Part shown: positions 1 to 15,016 of the stretch, piece by piece
Layout: each line of letters starts with the position of its first letter
Numbering within the stretch: the first letter of the stretch is position 1
Notes under the pieces: model-generated
The model's database searches: none
The model's input: only the letters and a program-made list of their open reading frames with translations
Told to the model about the DNA's origin: nothing
Program-made: the position numbers and the translations under genes
Origin: Acanthacorydalis orientalis
Lineage: Eukaryota; Arthropoda; Insecta; Megaloptera; Corydalidae
NCBI GenBank assembly: GCA_034766995.1
Contig: CM068316.1
Span: forward strand, 23,909,090 to 23,973,089
Length of the DNA: 64,000 bases
Reading direction: 5' to 3'

Positions 1-3000
1 TAGTTGAAAATCACGTTTATATGAAAAATATTGCTATTTGAAGCGACAAAAACGCGATTTTAGTGATAATTTCACAAAATATCCCAATAATGTACACATA
101 TTTCGTGTTATTTCGATAAAAGTAACTTAGTTCTATATAATAGTAGCAAAATGTTTCGGCAAATCTTGAGTCTGGTAGTTTAAAATAACGTTTATATGAA
201 AAATATCGCTATTTTAAGCGACAAAACGCGATTTTAGTGATAATTTCACAAAATATCCCGATAATGTACACATATTTCGTGTTATTTCGATAAAAGTAAC
301 TTAGTTCTATATAATAATAGCAAAATCTTTCGGCAAATCTTGAGTCTGGTAGTTGAAAATCACGTTTATATGAAAAATATTGCTATTTGAAGCGACAAAA
401 ACGCGATTTTAGTGATAATTTCACAAAATATCCCGATAATGTACACATATTTCGTGTTATTTCGATAAAAGTAACTTAGTTCTATATAATAGTAGCAAAA
501 TCTTTCGGCAAGTCTTGAGTCCGGTAGTTGAAAATCACGTTTATATGAAAAATATTGCTATTTGAAGCGACAAAAACGCGATTTTAGTGATAATTTCACA
601 AAATATCCCAATAATGTACACATATTTCGTGTTATTTCGATAAAAGTAACTTAGTTCTATATAATAGTAGCAAAATCTTTCGGCAAATCTTGAGTCTGGT
701 AGTTGAAAATCACGTTTATATGAAAAATATTGCTATTTGAAGCGACAAAAACGCGATTTTAGTGATAATTTCACAAAATATCCCGATAATGTACACATAT
801 TTCGTGTTATTTCGATAAAAGTAACTTAGTTCTATATAATAGTAGCAAAATCTATCGGCAAATCTTGTGTCTGGTAGTTGAAAATCACGTTTATATGAAA
901 AATATTGCTATTTGAAGCGACAAAAACGCGATTTTAGTGATAATTTCACAAAATATCCCAATAATGTACACATATTTCGTGTTATTTCGATAAAAGTAAC
1001 TTACTTCTATATAATAGTAGCAAAATGTTTCGGCAAATCTTGAGTCTGGTAGTTGAAAATCACGTTTATATGGAAAATATCACTATTTTAAGCGACAAAA
1101 ACGCGATTTTAGTGATAATTTCACAAAATATCCCGATAATGTACACATATTTCGTGTTATTTCGATAAAAGTAACTTACTTCTATATAATAGTAGCAAAA
1201 TCTTTCGGCAAATCTTGAGTCTGGTAGTTTAAAATAACGTTTATATGAAAAATATTGCTATTTTAAGCGACAAAAACGCGATTTTAGTGATAATTTCACA
1301 AAATATCCCAATAATGTACACATATTTCGTGTTATTTCGATAAAAGTAACTTAGTTCTATATAATAGTAGCAAAATCTTTCGGCAAATCTTGAGTCTGGT
1401 AGTTGAAAATCACGTTTATATGAAAAATATTGCTATTTGAAGCGACAAAAACGCGATTTTAGTGATAATTTCACAAAATATCCCGATAATGTACACATAT
1501 TTCGTGTTATTTCGATAAAAGTAACTTAGTTCTATATAATAGTAGCAAAATCTATCGGCAAATCTTGTGTCTGGTAGTTGAAAATCACGTTTATATGAAA
1601 AATATTGCTATTTGAAGCGACAAAAACGCGATTTTAGTGATAATTTCACAAAATATCCCAATAATGTACACATATTTCGTGTTATTTCGATAAAAGTAAC
1701 TTAGTTCTATATAATAGTAGCAAAATGTTTCGGCAAATCTTGAGTCTGGTAGTTTAAAATAACGTTTATATGAAAAATATCGCTATTTTAAGCGACAAAA
1801 CGCGATTTTAGTGATAATTTCACAAAATATCCCGATAATGTACACATATTTCGTGTTATTTCGATAAAAGTAACTTAGTTCTATATAATAGTAGCAAAAT
1901 CTAACCGCAAATCTTGTGTCTGGTAGTTGAAAATCACGTTTATATGAAAAATATTGCTATTTGAAGCGACAAAAACGCGATTTTAGTGATAATTTCACAA
2001 AATATCCCAATAATGTACACATATTTCGTGTTATTTCGATAAAAGTAACTTACTTCTATATAATAGTAGCAAAATCTTACGGCAAATCTTGAGTCTGGTA
2101 GTTGAAAATCACGTTTATATGAAAAATATTGCTATTTGAAGCGACAAAAACGCGATTTTAGTGATAATTTCACAAAATATCCCGATAATGTACACATATT
2201 TCGTGTTATTTCGATAAAAGTAACTTACTTCTATATAATAGTAGCAAAATCTTTCGGCAAATCTTGAGTCTGGTAGTTGAAAATCACGTTTATATGAAAA
2301 ATATTGCTATTTTAAGCGACAAAAACGCGATTTTAGTGATAATTTCACAAAATATCCCGATAATGTACACATATTTCGTGTTATTTCGATAAAAGTAACT
2401 TACTTCTATATAATAGTAGCAAAATCTTTCGGCAAATCTTGTGTCTGGTAGTTGAAAATCACGTTTATATGAAAAATATTGCTATTTGAAGCGACAAAAA
2501 CGCGATTTTAGTGATAATTTCACAAAATATCCCAATAATGTACACATATTTCGTGTTATTTCGATAAAAGTAACTTAGTTCTATATAATAGTAGCAAAAT
2601 GTTTCGGCAAATCTTGAGTCTGGTAGTTTAAAATAACGTTTATATGAAAAATATCGCTATTTTAAGCGACAAAAACGCGATTTTAGTGATAATTTCACAA
2701 AATATCCCAATAATGTACACATATTTCGTGTTATTTCGATAAAAGTAACTTACTTCTATATAATAGTAGCAAAATCTTTCGGCAAATCTTGAGTCTGGTA
2801 GTTGAAAATCACGTTTATATGGAAAATATCACTATTTTAAGCGACAAAAACGCGATTTTAGTGATAATTTCACAAAATATCCCGATAATGTACACATATT
2901 TCGTGTTATTTCGATAAAAGTAACTTACTTCTATATAATAGTAGCAAAATCTTACGGCAAATCTTGAGTCTGGTAGTTGAAAATCACGTTTATATGAAAA

Positions 3001-6000
3001 ATATTGCTATTTGAAGCGACAAAAACGCGATTTTAGTGATAATTTCACAAAATATCCCGATAATGTACACATATTTCGTGTTATTTCGATAAAAGTAACT
3101 TAGTTCTATATAATAGTAGCAAAATCTTTCGGCAAATCTTGAGTCTGGTAGTTGAAAATCACGTTTATATGAAAAATATTGCTATTTGAAGCGACAAAAA
3201 CGCGATTTTAGTGATAATTTCACAAAATATCCCGATAATGTACACATATTTCGTGTTATTTCGATAAAAGTAACTTACTTCTATATAATAGTAGCAAAAT
3301 CTTTCGGCAAATCTTGAGTCTGGTAGTTGAAAATCACGTTTATATGGAAAATATCACTATTTTAAGCGACAAAAACGCGATTTTAGTGATAATTTCACAA
3401 AATATCCCGATAATGTACACATATTTCGTGTTATTTCGATAAAAGTAACTTAGTTCTATATAATAGTAGCAAAATCTTTCGGCAAATCTTGAGTCTGGTA
3501 GTTGAAAATCACGTTTATATGAAAAATATTGCTATTTGAAGCGACAAAAACGCGATTTTAGTGATAATTTCACAAAATATCCCAATAATGTACACATATT
3601 TCGTGTTATTTCGATAAAAGTAACTTAGTTCTATATAATAGTAGCAAAATGTTTCGGCAAATCTTGAGTCTGGTAGTTTAAAATAACGTTTATATGAAAA
3701 ATATCGCTATTTTAAGCGACAAAACGCGATTTTAGTGATAATTTCACAAAATATCCCGATAATGTACACATATTTCGTGTTATTTCGATAAAAGTAACTT
3801 AGTTCTATATAATAGTAGCAAAATCTTTCGGCAAATCTTGAGTCTGGTAGTTGAAAATCACGTTTATATGAAAAATATTGCTATTTGAAGCGACAAAAAC
3901 GCGATTTTAGTGATAATTTCACAAAATATCCCGATAATGTACACATATTTCGTGTTATTTCGATAAAAGTAACTTACTTCTATATAATAGTAGCAAAATC
4001 TTTCGGCAAGTCTTGAGTCCGGTAGTTGAAAATCACGTTTATATGAAAAATATTGCTATTTGAAGCGACAAAAACGCGATTTTAGTGATAATTTCACAAA
4101 ATATCCCAATAATGTACACATATTTCGTGTTATTTCGATAAAAGTAACTTAGTTCTATATAATAGTAGCAAAATGTTTCGGCAAATCTTGAGTCTGGTAG
4201 TTTAAAATAACGTTTATATGAAAAATATCGCTATTTTAAGCGACAAAACGCGATTTTAGTGATAATTTCACAAAATATCCCGATAATGTACACATATTTC
4301 GTGTTATTTCGATAAAAGTAACTTAGTTCTATATAATAGTAGCAAAATCTTTCGGCAAATCTTGAGTCTGGTAGTTGAAAATCACGTTTATATGAAAAAT
4401 ATTGCTATTTGAAGCGACAAAAACGCGATTTTAGTGATAATTTCACAAAATATCCCGATAATGTACACATATTTCGTGTTATTTCGATAAAAGTAACTTA
4501 CTTCTATATAATAGTAGCAAAATCTATCGGCAAATCTTGTGTCTGGTAGTTGAAAATCACGTTTATATGAAAAATATTGCTATTTGAAGCGACAAAAACG
4601 CGATTTTAGTGATAATTTCACAAAATATCCCAATAATGTACACATATTTCGTGTTATTTCGATAAAAGTAACTTACTTCTATATAATAGTAGCAAAATGT
4701 TTCGGCAAATCTTGAGTCTGGTAGTTTAAAATAACGTTTATATGAAAAATATCGCTATTTTAAGCGACAAAACGCGATTTTAGTGATAATTTCACAAAAT
4801 ATCCCGATAATGTACACATATTTCGTGTTATTTCGATAAAAGTAACTTAGTTCTATATAATAGTAGCAAAATCTAACCGCAAATCTTGTGTCTGGTAGTT
4901 GAAAATCACGTTTATATGAAAAATATTGCTATTTGAAGCGACAAAAACGCGATTTTAGTGATAATTTCAAAATGTCCCGATAATGTACACATATTTCGTG
5001 TTATTTCGATAAAAGTAACTTACTTCTATATAATAGTAGCAAAATCTTTCGGCAAATCTTGAGTCTGGTAGTTGAAAATCACGTTTATATGAAAAATATT
5101 GCTATTTGAAGCGACAAAAACGCGATTTTAGTGATAATTTCACAAAATATCCCGATAATGTACACATATTTCGTGTTATTTCGATAAAAGTAACTTAGTT
5201 CTATATAATAATAGCAAAATCTTTCGGCAAATCTTGAGTCTGGTAGTTGAAAATCACGTTTATATGAAAAATATTGCTATTTGAAGCGACAAAAACGCGA
5301 TTTTAGTGATAATTTCACAAAATATCCCGTTAATGTACACATATTTCGTGTTATTTCGATAAAAGTAACTTAGTTCTATATAATAGTAGCAAAATCTTTC
5401 GGCAAATCTTGAGTCTGGTAGTTGAAAATCACGTTTATATGAAAAATATTGCTATTTGAAGCGACAAAAACGCGATTTTAGTGATAATTTCACAAAATAT
5501 CCCGATAATGTACACATATTTCGTGTTATTTCGATAAAAGTAACTTACTTCTATATAATAGTAGCAAAATGTTTCGGCAAATCTTGAGTCTGGTAGTTGA
5601 AAATCACGTTTATATGAAAAATATTGCTATTTTAAGCGACAAAACGCGATTTTAGTGATAATTTCACAAAATATCCCGATAATGTACACATATTTCGTGT
5701 TATTTCGATAAAAGTAACTTACTTCTATATAATAGTAGCAAAATCTTTCGGCAAATCTTGAGTCTGGTAGTTGAAAATCACGTTTATATGAAAAATATTG
5801 CTATTTGAAGCGACAAAAACGCGATTTTAGTGATAATTTCACAAAATATCCCGATAATGTACACATATTTCGTGTTATTTCGATAAAAGTAACTTACTTC
5901 TATATAATAGTAGCAAAATCTTTCGGCAAGTCTTGAGTCCGGTAGTTGAAAATCACGTTTATATGAAAAATATTGCTATTTGAAGCGACAAAAACGCGAT

Positions 6001-9000
6001 TTTAGTGATAATTTCACAAAATATCCCAATAATGTACACATATTTCGTGTTATTTCGATAAAAGTAACTTAGTTCTATATAATAGTAGCAAAATCTTTCG
6101 GCAAATCTTGAGTCTGGTAGTTTAAAATAACGTTTATATGAAAAATATCGCTATTTTAAGCGACAAAACGCGATTTTAGTGATAATTTCACAAAATATCC
6201 CGATAATGTACACATATTTCGTGTTATTTCGATAAAAGTAACTTACTTCTATATAATAGTAGCAAAATCTTTCGGCAAATCTTGAGTCTGGTAGTTGAAA
6301 ATCACGTTTATATGAAAAATATTGCTATTTGAAGCGACAAAAACGCGATTTTAGTGATAATTTCACAAAATATCCCGATAATGTACACATATTTCGTGTT
6401 ATTTCGATAAAAGTAACTTACTTCTATATAATAGTAGCAAAATCTATCGGCAAATCTTGTGTCTGGTAGTTGAAAATCACGTTTATATGAAAAATATTGC
6501 TATTTGAAGCGACAAAAACGCGATTTTAGTGATAATTTCACAAAATATCCCAATAATGTACACATATTTCGTGTTATTTCGATAAAAGTAACTTAGTTCT
6601 ATATAATAGTAGCAAAATGTTTCGGCAAATCTTGAGTCTGGTAGTTTAAAATAACGTTTATATGAAAAATATCGCTATTTTAAGCGACAAAACGCGATTT
6701 TAGTGATAATTTCACAAAATATCCCGATAATGTACACATATTTCGTGTTATTTCGATAAAAGTAACTTAGTTCTATATAATAGTAGCAAAATCTAACCGC
6801 AAATCTTGTGTCTGGTAGTTGAAAATCACGTTTATATGAAAAATATTGCTATTTGAAGCGACAAAAACGCGATTTTAGTGATAATTTCACAAAATGTCCC
6901 GATAATGTACACATATTTCGTGTTATTTCGATAAAAGTAACTTACTTCTATATAATAGTAGCAAAATCTTTCGGCAAATCTTGAGTCTGGTAGTTGAAAA
7001 TCACGTTTATATGAAAAATATTGCTATTTGAAGCGACAAAAACGCGATTTTAGTGATAATTTCACAAAATATCCCAATAATGTACACATATTTCGTGTTA
7101 TTTCGATAAAAGTAACTTACTTCTATATAATAGTAGCAAAATCTTTCGGCAAATCTTGAGTCTGGTAGTTGAAAATCACGTTTATATGAAAAATATTGCT
7201 ATTTGAAGCGACAAAAACGCGATTTTAGTGATAATTTCACAAAATATCCCAATAATGTACACATATTTCGTGTTATTTCGATAAAAGTAACTTACTTCTA
7301 TATAATAGTAGCAAAATCTTTCGGCAAATCTTGAGTCTGGTAGTTGAAAATCACGTTTATATGGAAAATATCACTATTTTAAGCGACAAAAACGCGATTT
7401 TAGTGATAATTTCACAAAATATCCCGATAATGTACACATATTTCGTGTTATTTCGATAAAAGTAACTTACTTCTATATAATAGTAGCAAAATCTTTCGGC
7501 AAATCTTGAGTCTGGTAGTTGAAAATCACGTTTATATGAAAAATATTGCTATTTGAAGCGAATAAAACGCGATTTTAGTGATAATTTCACAAAATATCCC
7601 GATAATGTACACATATTTCGTGTTATTTCGATAAAAGTAACTTAGTTCTATATAATAGTAGCAAAATCTTTCGGCAAATCTTGAGTCTGGTAGTTGAAAA
7701 TCACGTTTATATGGAAAATATCACTATTTTAAGCGACAAAAACGCGATTTTAGTGATAATTTCACAAAATATCCCGATAATGTACACATATTTCGTGTTA
7801 TTTCGATAAAAGTAACTTAGTTCTATATAATAGTAGCAAAATGTTTCGGCAAATCTTGAGTCTGGTAGTTGAAAATCACGTTTATATGAAAAATATTGCT
7901 ATTTGAAGCGACAAAAACGCGATTTTAGTGATAATTTCACAAAATATCCCGATAATGTACACATATTTCGTGTTATTTCGATAAAAGTAACTTACTTCTA
8001 TATAATAGTAGCAAAATCTTTCGGCAAATCTTGAGTCTGGTAGTTGAAAATCACGTTTATATGGAAAATATCACTATTTTAAGCGACAAAAACGCGATTT
8101 TAGTGATAATTTCACAAAATATCCCGATAATGTACACATATTTCGTGTTATTTCGATAAAAGTAACTTACTTCTATATAATAGTAGCAAAATCTATCGGC
8201 AAATCTTGTGTCTGGTAGTTGAAAATCACGTTTATATGAAAAATATTGCTATTTGAAGCGACAAAAACGCGATTTTAGTGATAATTTCACAAAATATCCC
8301 GATAATGTACACATATTTCGTGTTATTTCGATAAAAGTAACTTACTTCTATATAATAGTAGCAAAATCTTTCGGCAAATCTTGAGTCTGGTAGTTGAAAA
8401 TCACGTTTATATGAAAAATATTGCTATTTGAAGCGACAAAAACGCGATTTTAGTGATAATTTCACAAAATATCCCGATAATGTACACATATTTCGTGTTA
8501 TTTCGATAAAAGTAACTTAGTTCTATATAATAGTAGCAAAATCTTTCGGCAAATCTTGAGTCTGGTAGTTGAAAATCACGTTTATATGAAAAATATTGCT
8601 ATTTGAAGCGACAAAAACGCGATTTTAGTGATAATTTCACAAAATATCCCGATAATGTACACATATTTCGTGTTATTTCGATAAAAGTAACTTAGTTCTA
8701 TATAATAGTAGCAAAATGTTTCGGCAAATCTTGAGTCTGGTAGTTGAAAATCACGTTTATATGAAAAATATTGCTATTTGAAGCGACAAAAACGCGATTT
8801 TAGTGATAATTTCACAAAATATCCCGATAATGTACACATATTTCGTGTTATTTCGATAAAAGTAACTTAGTTCTATATAATAATAGCAAAATCTTTCGGC
8901 AAATCTTGAGTCTGGTAGTTGAAAATCACGTTTATATGAAAAATATTGCTATTTGAAGCGACAAAAACGCGATTTTAGTGATAATTTCACAAAATATCCC

Positions 9001-12000
9001 AATAATGTACACATATTTCGTGTTATTTCGATAAAAGTAACTTAGTTCTATATAATAGTAGCAAAATCTATCGGCAAATCTTGTGTCTGGTAGTTGAAAA
9101 TCACGTTTATATGAAAAATATTGCTATTTGAAGCGACAAAAACGCGATTTTAGTGATAATTTCACAAAATATCCCAATAATGTACACATATTTCGTGTTA
9201 TTTCGATAAAAGTAACTTACTTCTATATAATAGTAGCAAAATCTTTCGGCAAATCTTGAGTCTGGTAGTTGAAAATCACGTTTATATGAAAAATATCACT
9301 ATTTTAAGCGACAAAAACGCGATTTTAGTGATAATTTCACAAAATATCCCGATAATGTACACATATTTCGTGTTATTTCGATAAAAGTAACTTACTTCTA
9401 TATAATAGTAGCAAAATCTTTCGGCAAATCTTGAGTCTGGTAGTTGAAAATCACGTTTATATGAAAAATATTGCTATTTGAAGCGACAAAAACGCGATTT
9501 TAGTGATAATTTCACAAAATATCCCAATAATGTACACATATTTCGTGTTATTTCGATAAAAGTAACTTACTTCTATATAATAGTAGCAAAATCTTTCGGC
9601 AAATCTTGAGTCTGGTAGTTTAAAATAACGTTTATATGGAAAATATCACTATTTTAAGCGACAAAAACGCGATTTTAGTGATAATTTCACAAAATATCCC
9701 GATAATGTACACATATTTCGTGTTATTTCGATAAAAGTAACTTACTTCTATATAATAGTAGCAAAATCTTACGGCAAATCTTGAGTCTGGTAGTTGAAAA
9801 TCACGTTTATATGAAAAATATTGCTATTTGAAGCGACAAAAACGCGATTTTAGTGATAATTTCACAAAATATCCCAATAATGTACACATATTTCGTGTTA
9901 TTTCGATAAAAGTAACTTACTTCTATATAATAGTAGCAAAATCTTTCGGCAAATCTTGAGTCTGGTAGTTGAAAATCACGTTTATATGGAAAATATCACT
10001 ATTTTAAGCGACAAAAACGCGATTTTAGTGATAATTTCACAAAATATCCCGATAATGTACACATATTTCGTGTTATTTCGATAAAAGTAACTTACTTCTA
10101 TATAATAGTAGCAAAATCTTTCGGCAAGTCTTGAGTCCGGTAGTTGAAAATCACGTTTATATGAAAAATATTGCTATTTGAAGCGACAAAAACGCGATTT
10201 TAGTGATAATTTCACAAAATATCCCAATAATGTACACATATTTCGTGTTATTTCGATAAAAGTAACTTACTTCTATATAATAGTAGCAAAATCTTACGGC
10301 AAATCTTGAGTCTGGTAGTTGAAAATCACGTTTATATGAAAAATATTGCTATTTGAAGCGACAAAAACGCGATTTTAGTGATAATTTCACAAAATATCCC
10401 GATAATGTACACATATTTCGTGTTATTTCGATAAAAGTAACTTACTTCTATATAATAGTAGCAAAATCTTACGGCAAATCTTGAGTCTGGTAGTTGAAAA
10501 TCACGTTTATATGAAAAATATCGCTATTTGAAGCGACAAAAAACACGGTTTTAGTGATAATTTCACAAAATATCTCGATAATGTACACATACTTCGTGTT
10601 ATTTCGATGAAAGTAACTTAGTTCTATATAATAGTAGCAAAATCTTTCGGCAAATCTTGAGTCTGGTAGTTGAAAATCACGTTTATATGAAAAATATTGC
10701 TATTTGAAGCGACAAAAACGCGATTTTAGTGATAATTTCACAAAATATCCCGATAATGTACACATATTTCGTGTTATTTCGATAAAAGTAACTTAGTTCT
10801 ATATAATAGTAGCAAAATCTTTCGGCAAATCTTGAGTCTGGTAGTTGAAAATCACGTTTATATGAAAAATATTGCTATTTGAAGCGACAAAAACGCGATT
10901 TTAGTGATAATTTCACAAAATATCCCAATAATGTACACATATTTCGTGTTATTTCGATAAAAGTAACTTACTTCTATATAATAGTAGCAAAATCTTTCGG
11001 CAAATCTTGAGTCTGGTAGTTGAAAATCACGTTTATATGGAAAATATCACTATTTTAAGCGACAAAAACGCGATTTTAGTGATAATTTCACAAAATATCC
11101 CAATAATGTACACATATTTCGTGTTATTTCGATAAAAGTAACTTACTTCTATATAATAGTAGCAAAATCTTTCGGCAAATCTTGAGTCTGGTAGTTGAAA
11201 ATCACGTTTATATGAAAAATATTGCTATTTGAAGCGACAAAAACGCGATTTTAGTGATAATTTCACAAAATATCCCAATAATGTACACATATTTCGTGTT
11301 ATTTCGATAAAAGTAACTTACTTCTATATAATAGTAGCAAAATCTTTCGGCAAATCTTGAGTCTGGTAGTTGAAAATCACGTTTATATGAAAAATATCGC
11401 TATTTGAAGCGACAAAAACGCGATTTTAGTGATAATTTCACAAAATATCCCAATAATGTACACATATTTCGTGTTATTTCGATAAAAGTAACTTAGTTCT
11501 ATATAATAGTAGCAAAATCTTTCGGCAAATCTTGAGTCTGGTAGTTGAAAATCACGTTTATATGAAAAATATTGCTATTTGAAGCGACAAAAACGCGATT
11601 TTAGTGATAATTTCACAAAATATCCCAATAATGTACACATATTTCGTGTTATTTCGATAAAAGTAACTTACTTCTATATAATAGTAGCAAAATCTTTCGG
11701 CAAATCTTGAGTCTGGTAGTTGAAAATCACGTTTATATGAAAAATATTGCTATTTGAAGCGACAAAAACGCGATTTTAGTGATAATTTCACAAAATATCC
11801 CAATAATGTACACATATTTCGTGTTATTTCGATAAAAGTAACTTACTTCTATATAATAGTAGCAAAATCTTTCGGCAAATCTTGAGTCTGGTAGTTGAAA
11901 ATCACGTTTATATGAAAAATATTGCTATTTGAAGCGACAAAAACGCGATTTTAGTGATAATTTCACAAAATATCCCTATAATGTACACATATTTCGTGTT

Positions 12001-14916
12001 ATTTCGATAAAAGTAACTTACTTCTATATAATAGTAGCAAAATCTTTCGGCAAATCTTGAGTCTGGTAGTTGAAAATCACGTTTATATGAAAAATATTGC
12101 TATTTGAAGCGACAAAAACGCGATTTTAGTGATAATTTCACAAAATATCCCAATAATGTACACATATTTCGTGTTATTTCGATAAAAGTAACTTACTTCT
12201 ATATAATAGTAGCAAAATCTTTCGGCAAATCTTGAGTCTGGTAGTTGAAAATCACGTTTATATGAAAAATATTGCTATTAGAAGCGACAAAAACGCGATT
12301 TTAGTGATAATTTCACAAAATATCCCAATAATGTACACATATTTCGTGTTATTTCGATAAAAGTAACTTAGTTCTATATAATAGTAGCAAAATCTTTCGG
12401 CAAATCTTGAGTCTGGTAGTTGAAAATCACGTTTATATTAAAAAATATTGCTATTTGAAGCGACAAAAACGCGATTTTAGTGATAATTTCACAAAATATC
12501 CCAATAATGTACACATATTTCGTGTTATTTCGATAAAAGTAACTTACTTCTATATAATAGTAGCAAAATCTTTCGGCAAATCTTGAGTCTGGTAGTTGAA
12601 AATCACGTTTATATGGAAAATATCACTATTTTAAGCGACAAAAACGCGATTTTAGTGATAATTTCACAAAATATCCCGATAATGTACACATATTTCGTGT
12701 TATTTCGATAAAAGTAACTTACTTCTATATAATAGTAGCAAAATCTTTCGGCAAATCTTGAGTCTGGTAGTTGAAAATCACGTTTATATGAAAAATATTG
12801 CTATTTGAAGCGACAAAAACGCGATTTTAGTGATAATTTCACAAAATATCCCGATAATGTACACATATTTCGTGTTATTTCGATAAAAGTAACTTACTTC
12901 TATATAATAGTAGCAAAATCTTTCGGCAAATCTTGAGTCTGGTAGTTGAAAATCACGTTTATATGAAAAATATTGCTATTTGAAGCGACAAAAACGCGAT
13001 TTTAGTGATAATTTCACAAAATATCCCGATAATGTACACATATTTCGTGTTATTTCGATAAAAGTAACTTAGTTCTATATAATAGTAGCAAAATCTTTCG
13101 GCAAATCTTGAGTCTGGTAGTTGAAAATCACGTTTATATGAAAAATATTGCTATTTGAAGCGACAAAAACGCGATTTTAGTGATAATTTCAAAAAATATC
13201 CCGATAATGTACACATATTTCGTGTTATTTCGATAAAAGTAACTTACTTCTATATAATAGTAGCAAAATCTTTCGGCAAATCTTGAGTCTGGTAGTTGAA
13301 AATCACGTTTATATGAAAAATATTGCTATTTGAAGCGACAAAAACGCGATTTTAGTGATAATTTCACAAAATATCCCAATAATGTACACATATTTCGTGT
13401 TATTTCGATAAAAGTAACTTACTTCTATATAATAGTAGCAAAATCTTTCGGCAAATCTTGAGTCTGGTAGTTGAAAATCACGTTTATATTAAATATTGCT
13501 ATTTGAAGCGACAAAAACGCGATTTTAGTGATAATTTCACAAAATATCCCAATAATGTACACATATTTCGTGTTATTTCGATAAAAGTAACTTACTTCTA
13601 TATAATAGTAGCAAAATCTTTCGGCAAATCTTGAGTCTGGTAGTTGAAAATCACGTTTATATGAAAAATCGCTATTTGAAGCGACAAAAACGCGATTTTA
13701 GTGATAATTTCACAAAATATCCCAATAATGTACACATATTTCGTGTTATTTCGATAAAAGTAACTTACTTCTATATAATAGTAGCAAAATCTTTCGGCAA
13801 ATCTTGAGTCTGGTAGTTGAAAATCACGTTTATATGGAAAATATCACTATTTTAAGCGACAAAAACGCGATTTTAGTGATAATTTCACAAAATATCCCAA
13901 TAATGTACACATATTTCGTGTTATTTCGATAAAAGTAACTTACTTCTATATAATAGTAGCAAAATCTTTCGGCAAATCTTGAGTCTGGTAGTTGAAAATC
14001 ACGTTTATATGAAAAATATTGCTATTTGAAGCGACAAAAACGCGATTTTAGTGATAATTTCACAAAATATCCCAATAATGTACACATATTTCGTGTTATT
14101 TCGATAAAAGTAACTTACTTCTATATAATAGTAGCAAAATCTTTCGGCAAATCTTGAGTCTGGTAGTTGAAAATCACGTTTATATGAAAAATATCGCTAT
14201 TTGAAGCGACAAAAACGCGATTTTAGTGATAATTTCACAAAATATCCCAATAATGTACACATATTTCGTGTTATTTCGATAAAAGTAACTTAGTTCTATA
14301 TAATAGTAGCAAAATCTTTCGGCAAATCTTGAGTCTGGTAGTTGAAAATCACGTTTATATGAAAAATATTGCTATTTGAAGCGACAAAAACGCGATTTTA
14401 GTGATAATTTCACAAAATATCCCGATAATGTACACATATTTCGTGTTATTTCGATAAAAGTAACTTAGTTCTATATAATAGTAGCAAAATCTTTCGGCAA
14501 ATCTTGAGTCTGGTAGTTGAAAATCACGTTTATATGAAAAATATTGCTATTTGAAGCGACAAAAACGCGATTTTAGTGATAATTTCACAAAATATCCCGA
14601 TAATGTACACATATTTCGTGTTATTTCGATAAAAGTAACTTAGTTCTATATAATAGTAGCAAAATCTTTCGGCAAATCTTGAGTCTGGTAGTTGAAAATC
14701 ACGTTTATATGAAAAATATTGCTATTTGAAGCGACAAAAACGCGATTTTAGTGATAATTTCACAAAATATCCCGATAATGTACACATATTTCGTGTTATT
14801 TCGATAAAAGTAACTTAGTTCTATATAATAGTAGCAAAATCTTTCGGCAAATCTTGAGTCTGGTAGTTGAAAATCACGTTTATATGAAAAATATTGCTAT
14901 TTGAAGCGACAAAAAC
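1..14916 (+). repeat. Satellite 1, left array (175-bp monomers)
   Basis: Uninterrupted head-to-tail tandem repeat with a 175-bp period: the landmark tagttgaaaatcacg recurs at 1, 350, 525 and 700, and its variant tagtttaaaataacg at 176. About 85 monomers fit, and the array is cut by the window edge. Monomers are AT-rich and very similar, but at least three variant classes are mixed. Class A has gttgaaaatcac and attgctatttgaag. Class B has gtttaaaataac, cgctattttaag and often one A fewer, giving 174 bp. Class C has tatatggaaaatatcactatt. Other variable sites are cccgataat/cccaataat and acttac/acttag. No reading frame of coding character is present. Its size and homogeneity fit a centromeric or pericentromeric satellite; function is inferred from organisation only. 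Confidence 0.97.
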
Positions 14917-15016
14917 NNNNNNNNNNNNNNNNNNNNNNNNNNNNNNNNNNNNNNNNNNNNNNNNNNNNNNNNNNNNNNNNNNNNNNNNNNNNNNNNNNNN
15001 NNNNNNNNNNNNNNNN
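14917..15016. other. Assembly gap, 100 N
   Basis: Exactly 100 N, the usual placeholder for a scaffold join of unknown size. The satellite is in opposite orientations on its two sides, so the real junction is not represented and the join may be wrong in orientation, distance or both. Confidence 0.99.
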
